Source: a virus. Taken from it: 51,094 nt of DNA. Of this stretch, positions 31,801-39,443 are shown in pieces; positions within the stretch are counted from its first letter, which is position 1; every line of letters starts with the position of its first letter. Location: IMG/VR virus record IMGVR_UViG_3300038307_000123, positions 1 through 51,094 of that record. One strand, written 5' to 3'. The notes under the pieces are model-generated. The model ran no database searches, was not told the origin of the DNA, and saw only the letters and a list, made by a program, of their open reading frames with translations. The translations under genes were made by a program, and so were the position numbers.

Positions 31801-33962
31801 TCAAATACTTCGTTGAGAGATTCGTTGACTGCCGCTCTAAGGTTGTCGGGGGTTTGCTGGTCTGGTTCTAGTGAGTCCCATCTAGCTTCAACTTGTGACT
31901 TGAGTTCTGTAGGAATTAGTTTAAGAAGTCTTTCGGGGTTGTTTGTGTCAGTCACCCAATCATAATACTCTTCAATAGTTCCTTCGAACTCTCCGGATTC
32001 CACATCTTCCGCATGAAGTCTGTCTAGCATTACTTGCATGTGGGTTTGCCCCATCCTTGCTTGAAATTCAGCAGATGTTTCTGTAGCTATTCCAGCATCC
32101 AACATCCTGTTATGAGCTATGGTGGATAGCTGAACCATTGCGGTTTCCATAGTTAACTCAGGCATTGTTGCATCTGGGTCAGTCTTAAGCATCTCTGCTC
32201 TCTGAGTTTCTCTACCAGCCCGCCAATCAGCCACTAGCTTAGAAGTAGTTAAGTCTGGATTCACTTCGGCTAATGCTTCAGCTGACATCATAAATTCCGA
32301 TGAAATTCTTTGGAAGTGGGGACTGTTGTTGAGTTGTTCCCAACTAAGCTCCATTCCTAATTCTGATTCTAAGGCAACCTTTAGCTCTCCCTCAATAACA
32401 GCAAAGTCAACCATCATTGATAATTGAGTTGAGTTTTGAGCGGAGTTCAGCCTAGAGGCTAACTTCAAAGAATCTCCTAGCTTTCCTGCGGAAGCTGGAT
32501 CAAACATAGAATTTAATGCAACTTCTCCAGTCCACCCCGCAACTGCATTGGAGCCCTTAAATAGATTAGTCATCGCAAAGTTTGCACCGGGAGAGATAAG
32601 AGCCTCTAAGCCACCTTCCATCCACATTTCCCCGTAACTGAATTCATGATCATAGTGTTCCATATTGTGCCACTGATCTAAGACACTTACGCCAGTACCA
32701 GAGATAAATCCTTCAGTTCCGTTTGCCGCTAAATACGCACCAATCTTTCCGGCTCTACCTTTCCACGTTAGGTTAGCCCACTTCGCAGTAACAGACGGAA
32801 GAATCTTATGCATCACGGTTCCGGGAAGCTGAGACGGTAGAAATGTTTGTGCTTTCTTCAGTAAAATAAGTCCTTCGGAAGTTTTTTCTGCTAGTTTCAC
32901 CAGCTTCTTATATTTCTTATAGGCCATTGCACCCTTGCGAAGTTTATTTGCAATGACAAGAGCTGGTGCTATGCCGGTAAATGAGAGACCAACGCCAATC
33001 GCCATCTCTGTTGAGGAATCTGGATCATCGATGAAGGAATCCCTTACGAAACTCCAAGCCGTAACCCAGAAACTATCCTCATCTACTTCTTTGTGATAAG
33101 CTAAGGACTGCATCATTGCTACGTTCTGGAAGTGGTCCATTGTCTGTAACATAAACTGATGAGTATTCTTTACTTCTCTCAGCCTATCAAAATCAAATCC
33201 AGATACTGCCAACTCTACATATACCTCGGGAGCATTTTCTTCCATGTGTTTAAGAAGTGCTTCTCCTACGTCCTCATCAGGAACAAGATTTCCTTCTTCA
33301 TCCAGTAACAGAGAAGGCTGAGCCTCTGCCCAATCTTCTACCGTACCTCGACCAATGCCCCAGTTACTGCCAATAGGAGCCTTAACCCCTTCATCTCCAA
33401 GTCCAGGAACCATCTCTACTAAATCATTGATGTTATACTTAGCCGCAGTATAATGATTTGTTGCTGCGATAGCCTCTGGTTCTTGCATTTCTGTAACAAA
33501 GATCCCACCTAATTGCTCTCTAATTTCAGGAGACTCAACCATCCGTCCTCTAATATACAGGTTGCCTGCGTTTAGGTTAGCGAACCCAGTTGAGTGACCC
33601 ATCCTAGTTAATTCCCAAGAAGCCTCATTCTGAGTTTGAATACCAAACTGCATTTCCCCTGTATCTATGTCCATGAAAGGACTTGCAAACTTTTCCCAAT
33701 GCCCAAGCGATACGCCCTGATCTCCGACAACATCTAAAGAAGAAAGATACTCTCGTCTAGCTTTTGCAATTTCATGTTGAAACAAAGCCGAATCATCCAT
33801 AAAGGGTTCAACTTCAGCGTCTGTCTCAGGAGTTTTTAGGTACTCTTCTCTAGAGTAATCTCTTTTAAATTCGGCTTCTCTCATCCAAGAATCTCTCTGT
33901 TGATACTGCTGGACGAGATTTTGATCATCTTCATTTAAATGTAAAAAGGGGTTTCTGGCCAA
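19815..33962 (-). CDS. giant internal virion protein (4715 aa)
   Basis: One uninterrupted 14-kb frame. Start: TTG at 33962 with AGGAG 8 nt upstream; the next ATG is 26 codons further in. It occupies the T7 gp16 position (last of gp14-, gp15- and gp16-like genes) but is over three times gp16's length (1318 aa). Seen: a hydrophobic stretch GLSFTGIAPALVIANKL near residue 320; a long Lys/Glu coiled coil near 930-1070; R-EFW-K-MPI-M-TRL-Y near 1915, the spacing of polymerase motif B; a zincin motif AHELAHIG near 3294; and a C-terminal region with MYRSFPTAFTAQRMIRDA and several amphipathic or hydrophobic helices, as in large ejected podovirus proteins. Likely ejected with DNA and possibly multi-enzymatic. 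No lysozyme or transglycosylase motif was recognised. Confidence 0.8.
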   Translation of the reverse strand: MARNPFLHLNEDDQNLVQQYQQRDSWMREAEFKRDYSREEYLKTPETDAEVEPFMDDSALFQHEIAKARREYLSSLDVVGDQGVSLGHWEKFASPFMDIDTGEMQFGIQTQNEASWELTRMGHSTGFANLNAGNLYIRGRMVESPEIREQLGGIFVTEMQEPEAIAATNHYTAAKYNINDLVEMVPGLGDEGVKAPIGSNWGIGRGTVEDWAEAQPSLLLDEEGNLVPDEDVGEALLKHMEENAPEVYVELAVSGFDFDRLREVKNTHQFMLQTMDHFQNVAMMQSLAYHKEVDEDSFWVTAWSFVRDSFIDDPDSSTEMAIGVGLSFTGIAPALVIANKLRKGAMAYKKYKKLVKLAEKTSEGLILLKKAQTFLPSQLPGTVMHKILPSVTAKWANLTWKGRAGKIGAYLAANGTEGFISGTGVSVLDQWHNMEHYDHEFSYGEMWMEGGLEALISPGANFAMTNLFKGSNAVAGWTGEVALNSMFDPASAGKLGDSLKLASRLNSAQNSTQLSMMVDFAVIEGELKVALESELGMELSWEQLNNSPHFQRISSEFMMSAEALAEVNPDLTTSKLVADWRAGRETQRAEMLKTDPDATMPELTMETAMVQLSTIAHNRMLDAGIATETSAEFQARMGQTHMQVMLDRLHAEDVESGEFEGTIEEYYDWVTDTNNPERLLKLIPTELKSQVEARWDSLEPDQQTPDNLRAAVNESLNEVFESQIIKESTLRTLQEESLGTIVEAVDAAIQKAAIDFDFKGARQAVIRAKDGSGTVTVQNPNWKGRDVTDVITEQEEAIENAEPETEGLKARELAVEALKAANEKAQTRTDKEQLESDADAMFGDGTADKASLSETEGIAQAKENLIEQSLEEGAPSELGEAIDILDGMESDLEGTSDTSEVIIEESDLVEQLEEGAKTDEEKKTVEDMKKKLAERDAAGSAKQDLLDKKRALEDRLEALQKREAELTEELETNDPDFQEKSKIDKEVGELDAEATALGLIMPSILTKMNNRKESKSNREEAAQEYKKHEAKKKAIGKKLKAQKKALTAVKKKLKKKKSPSIVELRDNIREQAGVIDESSGIDLIDLIQGTEGSTGAMQYRVATYVASQLEALAERKKLIETLLEDNFMTNETISRQKLVDLLFAGKNGRDKALNNLNKEWEGKEEFTQEETSEIIREWKRHQTNRVLELKRFKKTIERTGEELVELNNESIPSNAGTPIGDIHPDAHAGRITKSPEDAAKETKDGKVKINRHTRENEEQLLNDAFRNLTTVRQTLFGPEATRPTQEDSRVGTASEDIILAAFPPELRDIGLHVLFSEAIVNPEAGPFNETNKHLARYDIGIIQDDLAALLALSSETNTLVSREMLNEARARLKDPNNQTGRYDLYGTLKDIETDQTAIKEVTEELWNENGYTLELDRSTRSFIGRHSSEPDYVSRVRQEAIKRLVTLASPRRINRLMEEFEVTDLERAKIKKYLQEHPDEKLSESEAFYEEVLGLILDKFLAKYELSLSDFGNGTLDWQPATEVGKGLAHTLVHQDEGTKRARAIDSTKLKDFDTDTRLTERNPVNTSLKPVTLVEGELNHAAPHRAQVLADIKADFKIRARITHVLNHTLTPEEVKAFFEWAADKEKEGLPLEELLGMTPLGMHLMPDITNRTPFTSPPNMAEHRQRQIEAMLDMPAALFDFIHDSQTLAQGDKMFFMDVMEIFDNQTEFLNDDGTPKEVSDLTPEERQALIDDNPTVAVYHKEAAMSAGTPSAAVNLGGLSVVLGWEMTYPALEGTSWQALDRGLEYINKHEGTPVEALFSTKNYFDKSFNGKHHFRAMMFDRDHPDTSRALLEIGKGLGLYQTDEYVKAARSTKESLEKVLREGAIDPEKSGLSSEELVHLQKFYDAMYAIDMEGQDDIVADRNKKLREFWKMPIMTRLYSAGEKAIGNDLNAFLSEEKNGWKGEFSSAEIKSFTKFLVSKGVIEGNIVLDKALELGTVNGVDLKKKVIQLLSQPLAENGKKRWDAYQRSHDMATEDELRIKRDGSAPVLDRRLKERIQFIAEATGEDPKKVAEFYAERIQKAKQFLVERGATTANQLSSEEYHDYLQILCYDEAAYRTMPLLKAMNTVNRTARGLLETSRVEQESLGWRHATKEDLFMKEGEGGAMDHVWFHTFAVDLAGNRFHPAYDFGFKTHNTSWSRTYSQNENAQGMWELKNNPFYAKHQERVKAGMDPAESRAEAIHEIDAMIVRDFQLRLAGEQKPMFGDFEDKTDAEFYSAWKERSDTEAENWEKGRDLEEQLDSDMRGWDGEIDPESDAAKQLGAIEKNQGLPSKVRFLQVEEGGRRFGGNALEIDTSNAAGFAAFRPKMADIDFFDRGILELRKIKVLRDIEQQESYLARREEAFARQGKKIHVEGQSVIPESARGFAHIWDESEMPIIPWQEIDWTNELAMVDKVGHMRLASKLRSALPAFAQETGLTHLLEAGHVAHLFYVMRLHQIQNRHMENLGREYSKVRAIIERSDKLTAEQIAEIELETKRIAYLDDVWGLFKQEQDALTYDWRYQELFPSKGLPTFVPGFENPRVYRSVFKSAKRNIKKNSRKWKAEREKNFTPEEKAEFDRINGKLGWSGEIGDISEQRLKDFWEALMTHEASELAQAEARKQKNNTYRDVLGKYKERTNNVEAFTLPMVPVSHIILEEGEMVWDPEKRKWVEGGIDFSDTAVLPLAVQGQDVFDIQNQVLADENVRSAIDEKVEEGKKLIEKFIADNGRPPTSDDFHTVDDQVAYMFAEMDKTEDSPLSRRAWQIRDRAASEWVYNKAYELGTFRNIGNFYLFVHADDKGSYNGIIGKPQRAAKAQRENIHEMRRGATVGTHSRVKGSTWRYRLTPEAILMALNSLNNHKGLRYQEEANLLNIKRNEHTSHSDNLANRPFFDQRNNERILTDVLEEIQAEAGGAELQTVDHGFQGYRGARHRVTKASSYLFPTLAEQDAQGTNHAYVTASLVPLLQRIQTLRHRGEMEIVDKLESLMREDMETAVTLGIILRMEEMRGRREFMIKDERLPSDKDSWRDFSVTPETIEVFQPLHDPEASMNKAYDMIRAMNVVLDTRNFDNPMYYPVREALEASMRLETKKTMVGSKSQFDSDAEDIYDKVDVEGVAKETGMEESKVRFLVDKAVIQMTRVDSEDALGVNDPFEYAHSVEPIEFSTHEGFTENLKGIDGPSSDFNYDHQINTLATQIQGLDLSAKQKDILRVMLSQAIIKNPDIVKNLSLIQSPLTKDKLGAALYKSGEFIIKFDTEQIGESTPDIVDVIAHELAHIGVMKFIREGGTEWSEASQMLGTTRGKQMMWDLVKAFHGGTMTAKAENLYNNYVKNPEEFMVQYTAYKMQRGDLYDTGVLSEIEQKYSGEKSLLDKVFAKIGGFYSKLLHDIRQVTHRYKESDPNLYSRMESLSDSIMGLNMDAGKKSFTPSQDMERNVTYVHEGATRPVHKDPTQVAYPVTRIDRPEAEYVDNLERLNRLKGQERTHQNNAGELVGKEADGTITPEEAAELERIRSILPRIQKNIQSREAKIQEADYGKDAVGLTRQDYVEGYLDLKERGALYEVENPDGSIDIKIDFSKLATRRDKQVFMSYVLRHASYKFGDKISENLAGIIRYLGGRGLGLNGFIEGCQKWAVGPSEAAATWLNPDAWGLLMSLMLEDNVVANTGAIANRLGIKTVGQVRREMDMFGQVITREVSDIMYKYSSSVERGAQFVNPNKPMSKFSDINRGAREMVLGIKDEAQLELDGFTPEEIQDMQKLAKVYTGIVDTLLERGEQVGKITSDENRRSDLRIPLKLEKSINVSEEKASGMMSVLEDVIEAKSRLVDSHSNVNNVTLFAQAWMPNYFLTDEDAFDNDWERASEVDNGVYTNAIDMLAMKRYAESQAKGAVDTGSEAFKQIRSDWKDGKIDPASIRRYRRLVISDMVHHTRQEGSSIESIFGDTLTSGQKDVMRRRYNESLKGRGTHAKAVAERLNWLKHNQEGKKKLVDTFTDSQPFSEEIHTEGHHDRANPVNTPAQWHAGVLYQKSNSSAYFPHKHDTHMPTAREIYENEALRDFFTWDFIDLVEGTTRGIGIDASERLVLNEITGDSNVSFLDMINIMEDLQNDGLFNQHGEETSRAQEHRGTMLRTVNTEDTLKVLRRKRNVIHGLGARHGEAANADPAPRMLATAGHGIIRFIYGSNLGTAIQTVEGTLTAMNGIFSLGDVMGTWRQPWILMKSFSKRKRIEMATELAYTLQYTLRDSDGANAFMRDVSVSEAGDKHILHPKRWVQESQRGHKGTAKAADLAMRSAAALQGRRYIMKHLRKGTFARAVHALDAHDAAMKKEGMDQGLTGQDLQTFVESKRPKTQAEWIKILRQSKVPSTSFRHNWRVMLEMQQAGLMTADYMGTVTSDGQVIPGKMEEILNDTDGWNGVYSVGDIARLAVGKEGLSKDEKNAMISLANSLREFDRRFIKRYAIDPNPMDVNTDGSPWSQIINMYRSFPTAFTAQRMIRDASNMSVHGFALKHGTHLVLDMAYMMLIQLAAGKDWEEIDEEFRENPIMTTMRYLARFPGLGPYGGYLAQLVTAAVSTLAGNQARWQDYAPISIAAAYKTMDSMLGTINWKDDQEATEGLIALARFIPFFGEALFRAAGQTAANYYHGDIMGTGSANSFRANPLGVQNRPSRQTGQESPQMDVGALAEERRKHLEEKYLGGRK

Positions 33963-33977
33963 AGGTTAATCTCCTGC

Positions 33978-36900
33978 TTATGGTGTTGGGACTGGTGAAA
34001 GGGGTATAGGTTGGGGCTGCTGGCTTTGAGCATATGCTCTATCCAGCTCTTGGACATGGAATAAATACTTAGTTTCTCCTCCGGTACTTGGAACCCCCCA
34101 CTGCTCTGGTCCAATGTCTCTGCTTGTTATGGGTAGTTTTACTGTTCCGGGTCCTATTCTTATTTGTAGCGTAGGCTGTGCCTCGTCATTGATAAAGCCA
34201 CGGTCAATATCTAGAGTTGAGAAGTCTACATTCATATCGATGTATTGGAATCTCGTAGGATCCCCATTGATTCTTTCTTTATGCCACTTGTTTAGTTCTC
34301 GGTGTCCTCCAAAGCTATTGTCTACTAAGAAGTGATTAAACCCTGACCATACAGCTAAGGAGGTCAGTGTTCCATCTTCACCTTGGTCACTAAATTGTGG
34401 TAACTTGAAATACGAAAGTGCTTTCTCTCGAACTGCATCTGTTTGGGCCGTTGTCATTATCTTTGGATCGGGACCTATAGGATTGCCTGATGCATTATAT
34501 ATCCGCGATCTACTAGGCTCATACCCAATCTCCGCCATAAACGTTGCGTTTCTTTCGATAATAACATTTTCCATCATTTCAAGAGCCATCTCTGCTTGGG
34601 AACCCGTAGGATACCCTACAATATTGGTTCCCGAGTCTCTGTTTATTTGATAGACAGCTTCTGAGTAAGCTCTAGCTGTTATTCTAAACTGGGCTCTTAA
34701 TGTATCGCCTTCTTTATTCTGAGTTGCGGGGTCATCCGCCCCAATGACATCGCTCATAGAAGGTAAGAACATTCTTTCTAGTTGAGATGGATTTGATAGT
34801 GAGTAGCTTGATTTCATTGGACCCATTCCTGAGGAAGTTTGTGGAACAAATACACTTCCTGCTACGGTTACTCCATAAACGTAAGGCATACTTGCGTTGC
34901 CGAACTTAACTGATCCATTAGGACTGACGAAAGGTCTCTGTCCCGGAATCCAGTCTTTATCGTCTGGTAACCAAGGAGGTCGTTCTTGAAGCAGCCAATG
35001 AGCACCTGTATCTGTAACCTTATCAAGCCATCCCTGTTCTTCGGGAGACAGATGGTTGTAAAGAGATATCTTTTTACTTCCTTGTCCTACTGTAGTAATT
35101 CTATCTATTGTTGTGATATCATCTCTTCCTCTAGTGTCTTCTAAACCATTGAAGTAGTCTATCGAAGCATTCCAATTATTAGTGTATCCGATCCTCGTCA
35201 TAGGAGGAGCATCTTTAGGCCCGGGAACAGAAGCATCCCCCAGAAGAGAGGAATCAGTTGTGGTGAGATTGGGCCCCATTTCATTAATAAACTCTGAGGG
35301 CCTACTATTAGGATTCCATGTTCCCTTATTATCAGTCCATCTTCCGGAGCCCTTTCCTCCAATGTCCATGCTTTCGTGCCATCTCGACATAGCGGAATGG
35401 GGCATCTGTGCGTGTCCTGCTGGGTTCTCAGCAGAGTTCATAATTCTACTTAGTCCGGTAGAAGGACTGCTCGGGTCAATATAATAATGAGAGGAGGCTC
35501 TATCTGATCCAGAGTTTACGAGATTTGATAATCGGATTCTTTCTGATAGTTGTTCCGTACTGTGACCGGTACTTAATTTTTGGGCAGCATAATACTCCCA
35601 CATATCCTTCACGCTCCAGCCTGATTCTTCTAGCCGAGGAACCAAGTTGCCTCCTCTGCTTCCGTTCTTATCAGCAAATGGAGATTCGAAGCTAGTGTCG
35701 GCCAGCATAATCCGCTTAAGCACGGCATCATTCAATACTGTATACTGTCCAGTTCCTCTTTGTTGTACCCATCCGCCTTGATTGTCGTTTTCAGAACCAT
35801 CCCATATCATCTCTACCTTAGTATGATGGTTGTATTCTAGATCCTGCTGTAAATGCTCACTAGCTAATGGAGAAATCTGTGCTAGAGTCATAGCTAAGAT
35901 CCTGCCCGGACTGCTAACATGATAATCATCGTCCGAATAACTTGCATCAGTCCAATAACTCGAATGCTCATCAATGAAGTCTGGCCCAAATAAACCTTGG
36001 GCAATGTATGATGCTGCGTGTCTGCTGGCTGTAGGTAATTGTCCAGTGAGATGTTTCCCTCTCCCTACTGATTTATTCCCCTCTTTATTTTCTCCATTTA
36101 CTACTATCAGTGCGGATAAGAGACCGGCACTAGCTGAAGTGATTCTATTAACTGCGTCAGCTGGATTAGTTTCAGCCATAGCGGCATGCATTACAGGTCC
36201 CCAGTGACCTTTATATTCATGCAGGAAGTGGGCTGTCCATGAAGTTGTTGCTTTAGTTTTCAGACTATTGGAGAGAACTGTCATAGCGTGTTGGTATCCC
36301 TCTTCAGTACTTCTCGCATCCATAGCATGTAATACAGCAAGAGCAGGTCTAAGCCGACTTATTTCATCTGGCTGGATCCCATCTTCTATGATGCTTTCAA
36401 CGACATCTATGGATTGATTACGCATATCAGTAATCGCTCCAACTAGGTTTGATTGATGATCGCTGCTCCAGTTTGGTTGGTGTGTTTGACCTTCTGAAAC
36501 TAATCCATCCATTAAGAAGTTTACTTTTGCTGCCGCATGTTCTGGAGTAAGACTCCAAAGATTCTCTGCATTCTTAGGAGTAGCTATCCATGCATCTCCT
36601 GCGTGGAGAGATGCGGGATTTGCTTTCCAGTCCACAAGGAGCGTGTCTCTAACGGCTTGGGAGTATCCATTATAGTGTTCTCCGGGATGCATGTCATATC
36701 GCTTGTGCCAATTTTGCATATCGTCAAACATAATACCGCCAATTAACTCACCGGTCTGAGGATCTAGAGTGATGACATCATCCATAGTTACTTGTCTGCG
36801 TCCTCCGGACCCATCGTCCATATACCAACTACCTTGTGATATTGCACGATCATAGAAAGCACCAGCCTGTGCGATCCCTTCATTCCCTCTTCCATAGTAT

Positions 36901-39431
36901 GAGCTAAGGCTCTCTATTCCTTTAGTATTGGCATTCCATCCAAGGGGACCTCCTGCGACCACATTAGCTACATCAGCATTAGACGGCTGTACAAGTTCGC
37001 CTCTTGCTGTGACTGAACCCTTATCAAGCTTATCAGAGGCAGCAGCCATTGCTGTTGCTGTCTTACTTGCAGTAGTCACTCCTTGTTTACCCATTCCAGC
37101 TAGTAAGCGAACTGTTGGCTCAATCTCTGTATATGCTCTTTTCCCCCATTCTTGGACTAAAGCTTTATCTCCGGGTGTAACGGCAGCATCGAACTTACCC
37201 CTAACCTCTGTTGCTAAAGCCAATCTCTGTTTCTGTATTAAAGCTTGGATAGCATCCTCGCTGCTAAGATCAGCGGAAGCCGCAGCGGTGCTTACTCTAT
37301 CTATAGCCGCTTGTAGGGCTGAGTCTGATTGTCCTTCTCTTCTAGCTTCCCGAAGAGCCCTGATACTTCTTTGATATTCCTCTTGGATGGTAGGATTAAC
37401 CTCTAAGGGAGAAGCTACTGCTTCTTTAAATGGGCTCTGCCCGTTTTGAATTCTTTCCTTGGCGTACTCTACCGCCTTTTTCTGAATATCGGGAGTAACA
37501 TCCCCACCACCTCTTAAGTGATCTATTTCTGCTTTAGTTAGAGTAGGTACTATTGAAGGAATCAATACTTCTTCCGTACCCTGCATACCTAAATCAGAAG
37601 CCCCTACTCCTATAGAAAACTCTGTCATTGTTCTTCCAGAACCATCCGTCATCTCTAGATCACCAAGGTGGCCCGGTCCCTTCTTTGATCCATCTACCCT
37701 AGTGCCACGATCTATCTGAACATCTATGACTCCTAAGGCTCTATCAATACGATTCTTCGCTTGCTCTGGCTCGCCCATGTTAGCAAGATGTGTTATTTCT
37801 TCAATGAGATCTCCCATCGCATCCTCACGTTGTGCATCTTCTGCTTGCTTCTGAGCTAATTGAATAGAGGAGGATAAGAGTCCATCTTCTGGGATGACCC
37901 ATCCTCCGGTAGTTGAATCAGTTACCTTCCCATCCTTATCTTTTAATTCAATCTTTAAATCATCATCCCAAACAAAACCAGCCCTATCAAGACCAGAGTT
38001 CTTTCTTCTAAGATTATCGGCTTCGGGGGAGAGTTCAGGATTTATTACATTGACATTATTCTTTAATAGGCTTACTTGCTGAACGACAAGCTGACTCGCC
38101 ATATAAGCTCTATGTGTGGGATTCTTCCAATCAGGAGAAATCGTTACCTCTTTCCCATCCTCATTTATTTCAGTAATAGGGAACCATCGAGCCATCTGAG
38201 CCCACTCTACTTCAGTAGCTCCATCTAAATTTGTACTGATAGATGTAGTTAAGAGTTCCATAACTGCGGGTGTGATTTCTTGAGAAGTTCCTTGGATGTC
38301 TCCAAGCGATGCACCAAGCATGTCTACTACTTCACCTTCATAAACCATAGGAAGTTTAGCTGTCTTAGCTACATTCATAGTTGTCTTTAATGCAGTAGCT
38401 GATTTCTCAGCCATTACCTTATCTCTGTATGAATGCGATGCCGCAGTACTCCATTGAGTTATCTGATCAATTTGGGGCTGAAGACGTTCAATATTAACTG
38501 CTCCAGTTCCCGTAGATTCAATTTCATCAATAGACATACCTTCAGATGCTGCATGTACCTGCTTTGTCAAGTGCTCTGCAAAGTAAACATCCGCATTAAA
38601 CGAGGGGTCATTGAGGATGCTATTCCTTAAGCCGGGGAAAGGACCTCCAGTACCGGGAACTATTTCTCCGGTTGCTTCATCTACCTCCGGATACTCACTA
38701 ACTTTATCTAGCCACTCTCCTTGCTCTTCATAAGTGCCGTTAAAGAAGCCATCCATTAGTGATCCGTATATGTCCCTAACAACGGCAGTCTTCCGTAAAT
38801 TAACATTAGCATCATTCTTAACTTGAGCGAGTCCGCTCTCTATACCATCATACATATACTGAGATCGTTCTGGAACCCATCTTCTCTTTTTAGCTAACCA
38901 CTGCTGTTTGTCATCTATGGACATATCTGGACCAAGGGTTTCAAACTCTAGCTTATTCTCTCGGAATTTATCAGTATCGCTTAGACTTCCTAATTTATTA
39001 GATAATCCTGTAAACCATTCTTTATTGCCATCCCTAATCCCCCAAACATCGGGATCATTCTCAAAGTCTTTTCTTTCTTTCCCATACTTAGCATTAATTT
39101 CCGAAGCAATATCTTGGTCTGTTTTATCCTGAGACTTCATCTTTTCAATATCATCGAGGATTTCTTGCTTCTCTCTTCTATCAAACTCATCACCTATTTC
39201 TTTATAGGCAACGGCAGCTTTGGTTCCCGCATTAAATAAGGAGTTAATGCCTTGCCATGTGTCGGATCTCTTAGCTTGGAATGCCTGTCCTTGATACATA
39301 ATTCCGCCGGAACTCTGTCCAGCTGTCTCGGGAGTTACTTGCCCTCGGGCTACTTCCTCTAGAACATTTTGACCCTGAATATTTATCTCTGCTGAACTCC
39401 GTCTTCGTTGTCCTGTATCAGGTGCTGGCAT
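33978..39431 (-). CDS. gp15-like large internal virion protein (1817 aa)
   Basis: By position (between the gp14-like and giant genes) and helical composition this is the counterpart of T7 gp15 (747 aa), greatly enlarged. The N-terminus resembles internal core proteins (GINSLFNAGTKAAVAYKEIG then charged helices). Near residues 600-680 lies a distinct segment (MTEFSIGVGASDLGM, VLIPSIVPTLTKAEIDHL, KAVEYAKERIQNGQSPF) that also appears in unrelated phage structural proteins. The middle (~1000-1250) is helical, with repeated ALAVLHAM-type motifs. No enzymatic motif was identified. The ATG at 39431 has AGGAG about 7 nt upstream. Confidence 0.72.
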   Translation of the reverse strand: MPAPDTGQRRRSSAEINIQGQNVLEEVARGQVTPETAGQSSGGIMYQGQAFQAKRSDTWQGINSLFNAGTKAAVAYKEIGDEFDRREKQEILDDIEKMKSQDKTDQDIASEINAKYGKERKDFENDPDVWGIRDGNKEWFTGLSNKLGSLSDTDKFRENKLEFETLGPDMSIDDKQQWLAKKRRWVPERSQYMYDGIESGLAQVKNDANVNLRKTAVVRDIYGSLMDGFFNGTYEEQGEWLDKVSEYPEVDEATGEIVPGTGGPFPGLRNSILNDPSFNADVYFAEHLTKQVHAASEGMSIDEIESTGTGAVNIERLQPQIDQITQWSTAASHSYRDKVMAEKSATALKTTMNVAKTAKLPMVYEGEVVDMLGASLGDIQGTSQEITPAVMELLTTSISTNLDGATEVEWAQMARWFPITEINEDGKEVTISPDWKNPTHRAYMASQLVVQQVSLLKNNVNVINPELSPEADNLRRKNSGLDRAGFVWDDDLKIELKDKDGKVTDSTTGGWVIPEDGLLSSSIQLAQKQAEDAQREDAMGDLIEEITHLANMGEPEQAKNRIDRALGVIDVQIDRGTRVDGSKKGPGHLGDLEMTDGSGRTMTEFSIGVGASDLGMQGTEEVLIPSIVPTLTKAEIDHLRGGGDVTPDIQKKAVEYAKERIQNGQSPFKEAVASPLEVNPTIQEEYQRSIRALREARREGQSDSALQAAIDRVSTAAASADLSSEDAIQALIQKQRLALATEVRGKFDAAVTPGDKALVQEWGKRAYTEIEPTVRLLAGMGKQGVTTASKTATAMAAASDKLDKGSVTARGELVQPSNADVANVVAGGPLGWNANTKGIESLSSYYGRGNEGIAQAGAFYDRAISQGSWYMDDGSGGRRQVTMDDVITLDPQTGELIGGIMFDDMQNWHKRYDMHPGEHYNGYSQAVRDTLLVDWKANPASLHAGDAWIATPKNAENLWSLTPEHAAAKVNFLMDGLVSEGQTHQPNWSSDHQSNLVGAITDMRNQSIDVVESIIEDGIQPDEISRLRPALAVLHAMDARSTEEGYQHAMTVLSNSLKTKATTSWTAHFLHEYKGHWGPVMHAAMAETNPADAVNRITSASAGLLSALIVVNGENKEGNKSVGRGKHLTGQLPTASRHAASYIAQGLFGPDFIDEHSSYWTDASYSDDDYHVSSPGRILAMTLAQISPLASEHLQQDLEYNHHTKVEMIWDGSENDNQGGWVQQRGTGQYTVLNDAVLKRIMLADTSFESPFADKNGSRGGNLVPRLEESGWSVKDMWEYYAAQKLSTGHSTEQLSERIRLSNLVNSGSDRASSHYYIDPSSPSTGLSRIMNSAENPAGHAQMPHSAMSRWHESMDIGGKGSGRWTDNKGTWNPNSRPSEFINEMGPNLTTTDSSLLGDASVPGPKDAPPMTRIGYTNNWNASIDYFNGLEDTRGRDDITTIDRITTVGQGSKKISLYNHLSPEEQGWLDKVTDTGAHWLLQERPPWLPDDKDWIPGQRPFVSPNGSVKFGNASMPYVYGVTVAGSVFVPQTSSGMGPMKSSYSLSNPSQLERMFLPSMSDVIGADDPATQNKEGDTLRAQFRITARAYSEAVYQINRDSGTNIVGYPTGSQAEMALEMMENVIIERNATFMAEIGYEPSRSRIYNASGNPIGPDPKIMTTAQTDAVREKALSYFKLPQFSDQGEDGTLTSLAVWSGFNHFLVDNSFGGHRELNKWHKERINGDPTRFQYIDMNVDFSTLDIDRGFINDEAQPTLQIRIGPGTVKLPITSRDIGPEQWGVPSTGGETKYLFHVQELDRAYAQSQQPQPIPLSPVPTP

Positions 39432-39443
39432 CTATATCTCCTA

